A stretch of DNA of 64,000 nt, taken from positions 1 to 64,000 of the forward strand of contig CAMCFJ010000004.1 in the NCBI GenBank assembly GCA_945874105.1. The letters are read 5' to 3'. Positions 9,250 through 18,821 of the stretch are shown piece by piece; position 1 is the stretch's first letter, and each line of letters begins with the position of its first letter. Below the pieces are notes generated by a model. That model made no database searches and had not been told where the DNA came from. It saw only the letters and a list, made by a program, of their open reading frames with translations. This stretch comes from Candidatus Nitrotoga sp. CP45 (lineage in GTDB: Bacteria; Pseudomonadota; Gammaproteobacteria; Burkholderiales; Gallionellaceae). The translations under genes and the position numbers were made by a program.

Positions 9250-10137
9250 ATGTACCACACAATTGAACATTTCGTTGGCAACACGCCGCTGGTCAGGCTA
9301 AAACGTATTCCCAGTGCGACAAGCAATGTGCTGCTGGCTAAACTGGAAGGCAACAATCCTGCCGGCTCGGTGAAAGATCGTCCGGCACTCTCAATGATCA
9401 TGCAAGCCGAAAAACGCGGTGATATTAAACCGGGTGACACGTTAATAGAAGCTACCAGTGGCAATACTGGCATTGCGCTTGCAATGGTGGCGGCCATGCG
9501 AGGCTACAAGATGATACTGGTGATGCCTGAAAACCAGAGCATCGAGCGCCGCCAGAGCATGCGCGCATATGGCGCGGAATTGGTGCTGACATCAAAGGAG
9601 GGCAGCATGGAATTGGCGCGTGATGTGGCGGAGAAAATGCGCGACGAAGGGCGCGGGATCATCCTCGACCAATTTGCTAACGCGGACAATCCTCTAGCTC
9701 ATTATCAGGGCACCGCACCGGAAATTTGGCGAGACACGCAGGGCAGCATCACTCATTTCATTAGCAGCATGGGCACCACCGGCACAATCATGGGTTGCTC
9801 GCGCTTCTTCAAGGAAAAAAATCCCCACATTCAAATCATCGGCGCACAACCGGAGGAGGGCGCGCAAATCCCCGGAATTCGCAAATGGCCTGAAGCTTAC
9901 CTTCCAAAAATTTATGATACCCAACGTGTAGATAAGCTGGTGAACGTAGGTCAGCAAGAGGCGGAAGAAATGACTCGTCGTCTGGCGAGCGAAGAAGGCA
10001 TCTTCTGCGGAATCTCATCCGGCGGCGCGCTGGCAGTGGCGCTACGCATAGCGCAGACGGTGCAGAACGCAACCATCGTGTTCATTGTGTGTGATCGGGG
10101 AGATCGCTATTTGAGTACAGGTGTGTTTCCAGCGTGA
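9250..10137 (+). CDS. cysM: Cysteine synthase B
   Basis: PLP-dependent O-acetylserine sulfhydrylase making cysteine from O-acetylserine and sulfide (CysM can also use thiosulfate). 295 aa, usual for CysM. The PLP lysine is in NPAGSVKDRPA (about 41), the phosphate-binding and asparagine loop is EATSGNTGIALA, and the C-terminal motif is GIFCGISSGGAL. The CysM assignment over CysK rests on the short length and the EGNNPAGSVKDR pattern. A terminator lies upstream and a repeat-rich gap downstream. Confidence 0.93.
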   Translation: MYHTIEHFVGNTPLVRLKRIPSATSNVLLAKLEGNNPAGSVKDRPALSMIMQAEKRGDIKPGDTLIEATSGNTGIALAMVAAMRGYKMILVMPENQSIERRQSMRAYGAELVLTSKEGSMELARDVAEKMRDEGRGIILDQFANADNPLAHYQGTAPEIWRDTQGSITHFISSMGTTGTIMGCSRFFKEKNPHIQIIGAQPEEGAQIPGIRKWPEAYLPKIYDTQRVDKLVNVGQQEAEEMTRRLASEEGIFCGISSGGALAVALRIAQTVQNATIVFIVCDRGDRYLSTGVFPA

Positions 10138-10164
10138 TCTGCTTGCTTTTGAAATTAAGGCAAT

Positions 10165-10359
10165 GCTGAACAAGTCCCTCCGATCGGGCTGAGTTTAATA
10201 TTCGTCCGCAAGCCGAAAGGCGTAGGCAAGAAACAGGGCAGCCCCAGCTCCGTTCGGGCTGAGCCTGTCGAAGCCATTGGCAACTTATTGATTAGCAAGG
10301 CGTACTTTTCGACCAGCTCGTTTTGACCAGCTCAACGCGAACGGAGGGACATGTTCAGC
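10165..10359. repeat. 195-bp element with terminal inverted repeats
   Basis: In the gap after cysM, GCTGAACAAGTCCCTCCG (10165-10182) is matched in inverse by CGGAGGGACATGTTCAGC (10342-10359), with one mismatch in 18. Inside is CCGTTCGGGCTGAGCCTGTC, a motif of widespread proteobacterial REP-like repeats that also occurs inverted inside the hsdM reading frame near 20335-20355. No ORF is present. It looks like a non-autonomous mobile or structural repeat. Confidence 0.65.
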
Positions 10360-10388
10360 GTGGCCCTAAGGATCCAGGATCCTCGGAG

Positions 10389-12242
10389 CTAAATTCCTTC
10401 TTCCATAGCCATTTCAAGTTCCAACCAGCTTTCCTCCAATTCGGCCACTTTTTGTTCAAAGCTTGTATGCAGGGCGTTCAGCTTGATGATTTCATTTCGG
10501 TCAGGATTAGCATAGATAGCTGGATCGGCCAACTGGCGGTTGACTTCGGCCAGTTCCGCCTGAGCTTTTGACAGCGCGGCTTCGAGTTTGGATTGTTTCG
10601 ATAGAAGCACCTTCTTATTTGGCTTGGATACGGTTGGCTGGCGTGATTTTTCTGGTTGAGCTTGAGTCGTTTCGCGCGGGCGGCGTGTTTCAATCCAATT
10701 TTTGTAGTCTTCCAAATCGCCATCAAACAGCTTGGCATTGCCATCCGCAACCAGCCATAACTCATCGGCTACGGCTCGGATTAGGCTGCGATCATGGGAC
10801 ACCAATACCACTGCGCCGGTGTATTCCTCAAGCGCCAGCGTGAGGGCGTCGCGCATGTCCAGATCAAGATGGTTGGTTGGTTCGTCGAGCAACAATAAAT
10901 GTGGCTTTTGCCAAGCAAGCAGGGCCAGCGCCAAACGGCTTTTTTCGCCACCGGAAAAGCTGGCCACCGGGCGATCTTCGCTATCTCCAGCCAGACCAAA
11001 GCGGCCGAGAAAAGTGCGCAGTGCCAGTGTTGTTGTTTTGGGCGCCAGCTTTTCCATGTGTTGCAAAGGCGTAGCCGCGCTGTCCAGGTTTTCCAGCTGA
11101 TGTTGGGCGAAGTAACCGATGCGGATATCGGGCGTAATTTCCAGCTTGCCTGCGGTCGGTTTAAGCTCGCCCACCAACAGTTTAATCAGAGTGGATTTGC
11201 CGGCGCCGTTCGGCCCCAGTAGGGCGATGCGCGCGCCCGCCCGCAGCACCAGGTCGACGTTATGAAACAGGGCCTTGTCACCATAGCTAAAGCCCATTTT
11301 ATCGGCACGCAGTAATAAGTCGGGGCTACGTTCCGGCGCCTCGATTTCTAGCTCAAAATGGCCGTCTGTAATATGGGCTGGGGCGATGCGCGTGAGCCTC
11401 TCCAGCGCTTTAACGCGGCTCTGTGCCTGCTTGGCCTTGGTTGCCTTGGCACTGAAGCGGCGCACAAAGTCTTCCAAGTGCGCGATTTTTTCCTGCTGCT
11501 GGTGAAAAGCCTGATTTTGCTGTGCTATGCGCTCAGCGCGGGCGCGCTCGAAATCGTCGTAGTTTCCGCTGTAACAATCAATCACCTGGTTGTTAACATG
11601 GGCGATGCGGTTGACGCAGGCATTGAGAAATTCGCGATCATGCGAAACCAGAATAAGGCTGCCGGGGTAGCGAGCAAGGTATTGTTCAAGCCAGAGGATC
11701 GCCTCCAGGTCGAGGTGATTGGTGGGTTCGTCCAGCAACAGTAAATCGGCTCTGTGCATTAGCGCGCGGGCTAGATTCAAACGCATGCGCCACCCTCCGG
11801 AAAAGCTGCTTACCGGGCGCTCCAGTGTGTCGTTGGCAAAACCTAATCCATTCAGCAGTTGAGCAGCACGGGCTTTGGCCACGTAGCCATTAATTGCCTC
11901 GTAGCGGTGCTGAGCCTCGAACCAGGCTGGATCATGCTGATCTCGAGCCAGGTTTTTTTCCAGCTCACGCAACTCCACGTCGCCATCGAGCACGAACTCC
12001 AAAGCGGGCTGATCCGAGTTGGCGATTTCCTGCTCAACAAAAGCGATTGTCTTGCCGGATTGCAGCGATATTTCGCCGCTGTCCGGAAAAACTTCGCCAC
12101 GAATCAGGCGAAATAGCGTGGATTTACCGCAGCCATTTTTGCCTACCAACCCGATACGTTGGCTGGCGTAAGCCTGAAAATTTACTTGCTGCAATAGCGT
12201 CGTGCCGCCTTGCAGGTACGTCATATTTTGAATGTTTAGCAT
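10389..12242 (-). CDS. yheS: ABC-F family ATPase, YheS-type
   Basis: A soluble duplicated ABC ATPase (617 aa) of the ABC-F translation-factor group, which binds the ribosome. NBD1 has Walker A GKNGCGKST, signature SFSGGWRMRLNLA and Walker B LLLLDEPTNHLDL. NBD2 has GPNGAGKST, SFSGGEKSRLALA and LLLLDEPTNHLDL. The inter-domain linker (ATKAKQAQSRVKALERL) and a C-terminal coiled coil are typical of YheS. I chose the ATG at 12242 (MLNIQNMTYLQGG), which matches the family's N-terminus; an upstream in-frame ATG at 12269 would add nine extra residues. Confidence 0.93.
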   Translation of the reverse strand: MLNIQNMTYLQGGTTLLQQVNFQAYASQRIGLVGKNGCGKSTLFRLIRGEVFPDSGEISLQSGKTIAFVEQEIANSDQPALEFVLDGDVELRELEKNLARDQHDPAWFEAQHRYEAINGYVAKARAAQLLNGLGFANDTLERPVSSFSGGWRMRLNLARALMHRADLLLLDEPTNHLDLEAILWLEQYLARYPGSLILVSHDREFLNACVNRIAHVNNQVIDCYSGNYDDFERARAERIAQQNQAFHQQQEKIAHLEDFVRRFSAKATKAKQAQSRVKALERLTRIAPAHITDGHFELEIEAPERSPDLLLRADKMGFSYGDKALFHNVDLVLRAGARIALLGPNGAGKSTLIKLLVGELKPTAGKLEITPDIRIGYFAQHQLENLDSAATPLQHMEKLAPKTTTLALRTFLGRFGLAGDSEDRPVASFSGGEKSRLALALLAWQKPHLLLLDEPTNHLDLDMRDALTLALEEYTGAVVLVSHDRSLIRAVADELWLVADGNAKLFDGDLEDYKNWIETRRPRETTQAQPEKSRQPTVSKPNKKVLLSKQSKLEAALSKAQAELAEVNRQLADPAIYANPDRNEIIKLNALHTSFEQKVAELEESWLELEMAMEEGI

Positions 12243-12500
12243 GGTGTAATGATAACAGACGTGCCACACCTTAAAGATCAGAGCGAAAGCTGAATTAGCT
12301 TATCCGATTGCAGCTGTTCGTTAATGGTAGCAGTGAGTCATTGGTTGCGCTGAATTGTAATTTTAACCGAGCACGAGTGACAAAATCTGCCTATAGAGTG
12401 CTTGCGGATGTAACTTTAATTCCCATCGCCTCCAGAGCCCCAACGGCGCACCTCTCCTCGTGTATCATGTTGGCCACCATGCATATTCCGGAGTGACACC

Positions 12501-13721
12501 ATAAAACGCCATCTGTTCCTCATCGCTGTCGCCTGCCTAATCTTAGGTGCCTTTGCATGGGGACTGGTGCAAAAAATGCGAGGGCCGGCCTTGGTCGGTT
12601 ATGAAGTGGTAGCGCAGCCGCTGGTGCAGACGGTTGTAGCGACCGGCCGGGTGGTGGCCGTTTCGCGGGCGCAGGTCGGCAGTCCGGTGACTGGCGTGGT
12701 GATCACGCGGCGCGTGCGTGAAGGTGACGCGGTGCAGCCTGGCGACGTGTTGGCGGTGCTGCGTGCCGACGATCTTGAGGCGGCCGTTCGCGAAGCGGAG
12801 GCCGCCCTAACCCAGTTGCAGCAGTCGACGCGTCCGCAAGCCCAAGCCGCACTGCGCGAGGCGGAGGCGAGGTTGGCTCAGGCCAGTCGCGAAGCTCAGC
12901 GTCGTCGTTATTTGTTCGAGCGGAAGGCAATCTCCCGCGAAGAAATGGAAAAGGCGATACAGGCCGAGACCATCGCCCGCACCGCCGCCGAGCAAGCGCG
13001 GCTGGTCGTCCGTTCGCTAGTGGCCGGCAATTCCAACGAGGCCGCGGCGCGCGCCCGAGTGGCCAGCGCCAAGGCACTGTTGGCCAAGACAACGATCCGC
13101 GCTGAAGTCGCCGGAACCGTGCTCACCCGCAATGCCGAGCCGGGCGACCTGGTGCAGCCCGGCCGCGTCCTGTTCGAAATCGCCCGCAACGACGACACCG
13201 AAGTGCTGGTACCGCTGGATGAAAAAAACCTCGAAGTGCTCGCGATCGGCCAGGCGGCCATGTGCATCGCCGACGCCTACCCTGCACGGCAATTCCCGGC
13301 AAAGGTCAGCTTTATCGCGCCCAGCGTCGATCCACAGCGCGGCACGGTGGACATACGCCTCACTGTGAAGCCGGTTCCTGATTTTTTGCGCCAGGACATG
13401 ACCATCTCAGTGAACGTGGAAACGGGTCGACGGGACAGTGCCATCGTAGTGCCTAACGATGCGCTGGGTGCCAAGAACGGCAACCACGCGGAGCTGTGGC
13501 TGGTCTCCGATGGGCGCGCCACTCGGCGCCAGGTGCAGTTGGGCCTGCGTGGCCTGACCCAAACCGAAGTCACGGCCGGTTTGCGGGTCGGCGACTGGAT
13601 CTTGGCGGATGCGCAGGCCGCGGTTGCTCAAGGCGATCGGGTACGCGTGGTGTCCAGCGGCCTGTCCGCCGGTGCCGCGAACATTGCCACGCGCAAGGAA
13701 TTGCCAGTCAAGCTGGACTGA
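12501..13721 (+). CDS. HlyD/MacA-type periplasmic adaptor of an ABC exporter (apparent ATA start)
   Basis: The adaptor joins an inner-membrane ABC exporter to the outer membrane. Residues show a biotinyl-lipoyl-like half (SPVTGVVITRRVREGDAVQPG), a coiled-coil hairpin and a beta-barrel domain. In frame upstream of the first usual start (GTG at 12567) lies an anchor segment, KRHLFLIAVACLILGAFAWG. At the head of that segment the codon is ATA (12501), with GGAG exactly 7 nt before it. The natural start is therefore probably an ATG mutated to, or misread as, ATA; a GTG start would remove the membrane anchor. The stop overlaps the permease start by one base. DNA here is richer in GC than the neighbours. 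Confidence 0.85.
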   Translation: MKRHLFLIAVACLILGAFAWGLVQKMRGPALVGYEVVAQPLVQTVVATGRVVAVSRAQVGSPVTGVVITRRVREGDAVQPGDVLAVLRADDLEAAVREAEAALTQLQQSTRPQAQAALREAEARLAQASREAQRRRYLFERKAISREEMEKAIQAETIARTAAEQARLVVRSLVAGNSNEAAARARVASAKALLAKTTIRAEVAGTVLTRNAEPGDLVQPGRVLFEIARNDDTEVLVPLDEKNLEVLAIGQAAMCIADAYPARQFPAKVSFIAPSVDPQRGTVDIRLTVKPVPDFLRQDMTISVNVETGRRDSAIVVPNDALGAKNGNHAELWLVSDGRATRRQVQLGLRGLTQTEVTAGLRVGDWILADAQAAVAQGDRVRVVSSGLSAGAANIATRKELPVKLD

Positions 13722-14921
13722 TGCCGATGTGGATCGAGTGGACCATCGCCACCAAGTTCCTGTATGAAGGCAAGGTGCAGAGTACGTTGATCCTGGTCGG
13801 CATCGCCGTGGGCGTCGCGGTAATCGTCTTCCTCACAGCGCTGATCACCGGGCTGCAGAGTAATATCATCAACCGCACTCTGGGTACCCAGGCCCACATC
13901 AAGGTTCAACCTACAGAAGAGCGCAACCGCATCTTGCCGCCCGCCGCAGGAAGTGTGCAGCTGGTGCTGGAGGACAAGCGCGCCCAGCGCCTGCGCTCGA
14001 TCAACAACTGGCAGCAGGTGCGCGACATGCTAGATACGCTGCCGCGAGTCACGGCCGTATCACCGGTGATCACGGGGCCGGCGTTCGCACGCCGCGGCGA
14101 GGCACTGCAGTCGGTGGCGCTGGTCGGCATCGATGCGCCGCGCTACCAGCGCATCATCCCGATCCAGAACGACATTGTTGCCGGCGTGTTCCGCATCGGT
14201 GCCGGCGACGCCGTAATCGGCAAGCAGCTGGCCACCGACCTCGGCCTGCGCGCGGGCGACAAGCTACGGCTGGACGGTGGCCAGAAACGGGAGAGCGTGG
14301 TGAACGTGGCCGGGATCTTCGAACTGGGGGTGCGCGAACTGGACTCGCGCTATGTGTACCTGGAAATGAAGCAAGTGCAGTCGTTGCTCAACCTGCCCGG
14401 CGCCGCGACGATCATCGACGTTACGGTGGATGACATTTTCGACGCGCAGACAGTAGCCGCGCGCATCACCCGCCTCACAGGACTGAAGGCAGAAAGCTGG
14501 ATGGAAACCAACGCCCAGCTGATGAACGCCTTGCGCTCACAAAGCCTTTCCACGCAGATGATCAGCGCGTTCGTAGCATTGAGCGTGGCGCTTGGCATCG
14601 CCAGCGTGCTGTCGGTGAGTGTGATTCAGCGCACGCGCGAGATCGGCATCCTCCGCGCAATGGGCACCTCACGGCATCAGATGCTGCGAGTGTTCCTGAT
14701 CCAGGGTGCACTGTTCGGCCTGGCCGGTTCGCTACTGGGTGGTCTGGCGGGTTATGGCCTGGTGGGCGCGTTCAATACCTTCGGGCCAAAACTGTTCTAC
14801 ATCCCGGTGAATCCGTGGCTGCTGGTGGCCGCTGCTGGATTGGCAATGGTCACCGGCATCATTTCGGCAGCCGTGCCTGCACGACGCGCCGCTTCCCTCG
14901 ACCCGGTGGAGGCAATCCGCC

Positions 14922-14929
<8 letters not shown>
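13721..14929 (+). CDS. ABC transporter permease, FtsX/MacB/LolC-like
   Basis: A 402-aa inner-membrane permease. One membrane segment is near residues 20-42, followed by a large periplasmic MacB_PCD-like domain (about 45-270) and three C-terminal membrane segments forming the FtsX domain (ALGIASVLSVSVIQRTREIG, then a further pair). The ATG at 13721 overlaps the adaptor stop (TGATG), so it is preferred over the longer open frame. It overlaps the ATPase gene by 8 bp. Substrate unknown: a lipoprotein-like, lipid, peptide or antibiotic export function are all possible. Confidence 0.9.
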
Positions 14930-15626
<697 letters not shown>

Positions 15627-15755
15627 TTTCGGTTCGGAAGACAGTAAAGAAGTTATCAACGTAAGTTCAGGCTACGCTTGCTGACAGTATCAATTGATAC
15701 CTGAAGTCGAATGACCGCTACTGGTAAGCGGATGTGCGTGCAGCAAGCTACGAAT

Positions 15756-15863
15756 GTCCGCAGAGGTTTAGGGTTGTCAGATGACTGCCCTTAGTCGCAG
15801 CCTGAGCAAGATGCAACGACCCTCAGTGGGGCAGGCGTCTGACAACCCTAAACCATTGCGGAC
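15756..15863. repeat. 108-bp inverted-repeat element
   Basis: Left arm 15756-15790 begins GTCCGCAGAGGTTTAGGG. Right arm 15829-15863 is its inverse (CCCTAAACCATTGCGGAC) with only a few mismatches over about 34 bp, enclosing about 40 bp. It sits in the roughly 495-bp gene-free stretch 15627-16121 between the exporter and hsdR. Nothing else there is recognisable apart from a short open stretch (about 15890-16028) without a start codon. It is probably a MITE-like remnant or a large hairpin. Confidence 0.7.
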
Positions 15864-16121
15864 TGTGGTGATTTTCTGATTCCGTTTGCTGCGAGTGTCT
15901 GCTTTATTGTGCCGAAAGGCGCGTTTGTCCAAACGAGGCAGCCGAGTATTTCCCTCATGGAAGTCACTCGACCATCAATCCGTATTACTATTGCACATAC
16001 GGAAAGGCGACCTTAAAGCCTAAATAAGAAATCAATCTGTTGCCGAGCATCTCAACAGCCTTGATCATCCGGCCTGGTGAAAATCTGGGCGCTTGCGCAA
16101 CCGCAGTGATATTAAACCCGA

Positions 16122-18671
16122 ATGGCAAACAAAGAAGCCACAGCCCGCATCAAGATCAACAAGCTGCTCGAAGCGGCTGGCTGGCGCTTCTTCGCCGAAG
16201 GTAAATCACCCCCAAATATTCAGCTCGAACCCGGCATCACGATCAAGACACCAGACCTTGATGCCTTCGGCGAAAACTTTGAAAAATCCTTAAAGGGATT
16301 TATTGATTTCCTTTTGCTCAACGAAAGAGGTTTTCCTTTCATTGTTCTCGAAGCCAAGTCAGAAGACAAAAATCCGCTCGTTGGCAAGGAACAGGCGCGC
16401 AAATATGCCGCCTCCCAGAACTGCCGCTTTGTCATTCTTTCCAACGGCAACCTGCATTACTTCTGGGATCTTGAGCGCGGCAACCCGTACCTAATCACCA
16501 GCTTCCCGTCACCCGCATCGGTGATGGGTTATCAGAAAACTGCGCCCGACCCCAAGCGCCTGATCGAAGAAACGATTGGCGACGATTACGTTGCTCTTAC
16601 GCAACGCCCCGGCTATGCAGCCGAGGCGGCATGGAAGAACGAGGCAGAGCGCGATGGCTTTATCGTTGCCAACAGCCTGCGTTTCCTCCGCCTCTATCAA
16701 AGGAAAGCCATAACCGCACTGCAAAGCGCCATCAAAGCCGGTAAAGAGCGCTTTCTCTTCGAAATGGCCACCGGCACGGGCAAGACGCTCACCGCTGCCG
16801 CCGTTATCAAACTCTTCTTGCGCACCGGCAATGCGCAGCGCGTGCTCTTCCTCGTGGATCGCCTGGAACTGGAAGACCAAGCCTCGAAAGCTTTCAAAAA
16901 AGCACTCTCCAACGATTACAAAACTGTCATCTACAAAGATAATCGCGACGACTGGCGGCACGCCGAGATCGTGGTCACCACCGTCCAGTCGCTGCTCTTC
17001 AACAACAAATATCAGCAACTCTTCTCGCCGACCGATTTTGATCTGGTAATCTCCGACGAAGCGCACCGCTCAATAGGTGGCAATGCACGCGCCGTCTTCG
17101 ATTACTTCATCGGTTACAAACTCGGCCTTACCGCCACGCCGCGTGACTACCTGAAGAAATTCGATAAAGCTAAATCCACCAGCAAAGATCCGCGTGAATT
17201 AGAGCGCCGTTTATTGCTCGACACCTACCGCACTTTCGGCTGCGAGGATGGCCAGCCCACCTACCGCTATTCCCTGCTCGATGGCGTAAAGGACGGGTTT
17301 CTCATCAACCCGACCGTCGTGGATGCCCGCAGCGAAGTCACCACACAGCTACTGTCGGAAGACGGGTTTGTAGTGGACTTCAAGGACGATCAGGGCGAAG
17401 ACCAGAAAGAAACGTTCAAGCAGCGCGAATTTGAGAAGCGTTTTTTCTCCGATGCCACCAACCAGCTTTTCTGCAAAACCTTTCTGGAACATGCGCACCG
17501 CGATCCCATCAGCGGCGAGATCGGCAAATCCATCATCTTTGCGGTGAGTCAGCACCATGCCGCCAAACTGGTGCAGATTCTGAACCTGATGGCGGACGTG
17601 ATGTTCCCCGGCAAATACCAGTCCGACTTTGCCGTGCAAGTCACCTCGCAAATCACCGATGCCCAGCAATTCACCATCAACTTCACCAACAACAAGCTGC
17701 TCGGTTCGGGCAACTTCCTGCCCGCCTACAAAACCAGCAAGGCGCGTATCTGCGTCACGGTCGGCATGATGACCACGGGCTATGATTGCCCTGATCTGCT
17801 CAATCTGGGCCTGTTCCGGCCAATCTTCTCTCCAACCGATTTCATTCAGATCAAAGGGCGCGGCACGCGCAAACACAATTTCCTCGAAGAGCTGCACGAT
17901 AAAGACCACAAGGAAAGCATCAAGGATGCGCGCAAGACCTCCTACAAACTGTTCGACTTTTTCGCCAACTGCGAATACTTCGAGGAGGAATTTAACTACG
18001 ACGAGATTCTCAAACTACCCAAACCTAAGAGCAAAGGCAGCAAGGGTGCGGATGGCGAGGGTGAAGGTGAGGGCGGCGAGATAGAAAGCTACGAGCACCT
18101 CGGCGGCGACATCGTCGCCTCGCTCAAGGTTGAGCAGGTCACTGCCGAAGGCATGAGGATCGACCGCATGCTCTACCAGCGCTTCGAAGACACCGTGCGC
18201 GAAAACGCAACCATCGTCGAGGCCGTTGAGGCAGGGCAGTGGGACAAGGTGATCGATTACGTCAACCGTGAAGTCTTCGACAAGCCCGCCGAGTATTACA
18301 ATCTCGACAAGCTGCGCAAGGCGGCTGCCGTGGATCGCCGCCTCGGCCTGCGCGAAATTCTCGAAAAAATATTCGGCCTGATCCCGCGCTTCAAATCCAA
18401 AGATGAACTGCTGGAAGAAGAATTCTCGAAATTTGTCGCCGACTATAAACCGCAGGATGCCGAAGCCATGCCCGCGCTCAAGAACTACTTCAAGGCCTAC
18501 GCCACCGACCCATATGTCCGAGACATGATTGATGATCGTTCAAAACGTGGGCAGTTGCATACCTCTTCTGCGTTTAACATGCGCGAATATCTTGCCGTGC
18601 CGGATGAATACCGCGCGCTCATCCCGAATTACATCAAGGACTACGTGCCCTTGAATCAGTTCACAGCCTGA
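16122..18671 (+). CDS. hsdR: Type I restriction endonuclease, R (motor and nuclease) subunit
   Basis: 849 aa. The N-terminal HSDR_N nuclease domain carries the PD-(D/E)xK-like pattern (FIDFLLLNERGFPFIVLEAKSE, about 65-87; Asp in FIDF and Glu/Lys in LEAKS). A superfamily 2 translocase follows: Walker A ATGTGKT (about 215), DEAH box VISDEAHRS (about 310), motif III LGLTATP, motif VI QIKGRGTRK. The C-terminal domain resembles the EcoEI-type R C-terminus. It cuts unmethylated DNA after ATP-driven translocation when complexed with the HsdMS protein encoded three genes on. The Shine-Dalgarno is weak, so the start is moderately sure. It opens an operon running to about 22.9 kb. Confidence 0.93.
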   Translation: MANKEATARIKINKLLEAAGWRFFAEGKSPPNIQLEPGITIKTPDLDAFGENFEKSLKGFIDFLLLNERGFPFIVLEAKSEDKNPLVGKEQARKYAASQNCRFVILSNGNLHYFWDLERGNPYLITSFPSPASVMGYQKTAPDPKRLIEETIGDDYVALTQRPGYAAEAAWKNEAERDGFIVANSLRFLRLYQRKAITALQSAIKAGKERFLFEMATGTGKTLTAAAVIKLFLRTGNAQRVLFLVDRLELEDQASKAFKKALSNDYKTVIYKDNRDDWRHAEIVVTTVQSLLFNNKYQQLFSPTDFDLVISDEAHRSIGGNARAVFDYFIGYKLGLTATPRDYLKKFDKAKSTSKDPRELERRLLLDTYRTFGCEDGQPTYRYSLLDGVKDGFLINPTVVDARSEVTTQLLSEDGFVVDFKDDQGEDQKETFKQREFEKRFFSDATNQLFCKTFLEHAHRDPISGEIGKSIIFAVSQHHAAKLVQILNLMADVMFPGKYQSDFAVQVTSQITDAQQFTINFTNNKLLGSGNFLPAYKTSKARICVTVGMMTTGYDCPDLLNLGLFRPIFSPTDFIQIKGRGTRKHNFLEELHDKDHKESIKDARKTSYKLFDFFANCEYFEEEFNYDEILKLPKPKSKGSKGADGEGEGEGGEIESYEHLGGDIVASLKVEQVTAEGMRIDRMLYQRFEDTVRENATIVEAVEAGQWDKVIDYVNREVFDKPAEYYNLDKLRKAAAVDRRLGLREILEKIFGLIPRFKSKDELLEEEFSKFVADYKPQDAEAMPALKNYFKAYATDPYVRDMIDDRSKRGQLHTSSAFNMREYLAVPDEYRALIPNYIKDYVPLNQFTA

Positions 18672-18674
18672 ACC

Positions 18675-18821
18675 ATGAATCCGACTATGCTTCGATTTAA
18701 TTACGGCGAATCTGCCATAGTTAAACCCCTCGAATTCGAGGCCTTCAGTCTTTTGCCTAGTTTTAATTCCCTCGAATTCGAGGGAATTAAATTCACTCCA
18801 GCCAAGAGGTCTATGCCATGA
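18675..18821 (+). CDS. Possible 48-aa ORF between hsdR and the KilA-N gene
   Basis: An ATG 4 nt after the hsdR stop opens a 48-codon frame (MNPTMLRFNYGES...) that ends in ATGA overlapping the KilA-N start (18818), an arrangement typical of translational coupling. It spans two palindromes and so contains two EF-rich peptides, PLEFEAF and SFNSLEFEGIK. The second repeats the KilA-N protein's own SFNPVEFDGIK. No family is recognised and there is no clear Shine-Dalgarno. It may be a real coupling leader or simply the readable frame of a palindromic insertion. Confidence 0.4.
   Translation: MNPTMLRFNYGESAIVKPLEFEAFSLLPSFNSLEFEGIKFTPAKRSMP
18728..18741. repeat. 14-bp palindrome, copy 1 of the EcoRI-centred family
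   Basis: CCTCGAATTCGAGG is a perfect palindrome with the same TCGAATTCGA core as the longer copies at 18762-18791 and 19021-19052. Confidence 0.85.
18762..18791. repeat. 30-bp perfect palindrome, copy 2
   Basis: Perfect dyad centred between 18776 and 18777 (half-site TTTAATTCCCTCGAA). It lies about 30-55 bp upstream of the KilA-N ATG, the right place for an operator or attenuator. The same strand reads FNSLEFEGIK. Confidence 0.9.

Noticed and set aside
13496..13720. N-terminal extension of the exporter permease frame
   Set aside because: It overlaps the adaptor gene in another frame and reads as low-quality sequence; the ATG at 13721 is coupled to the adaptor stop.
15890..16028. Open stretch reading YFPHGSHSTINPYYYC upstream of hsdR
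   Set aside because: No start codon or ribosome site and no recognised family; may be a remnant but cannot be supported.
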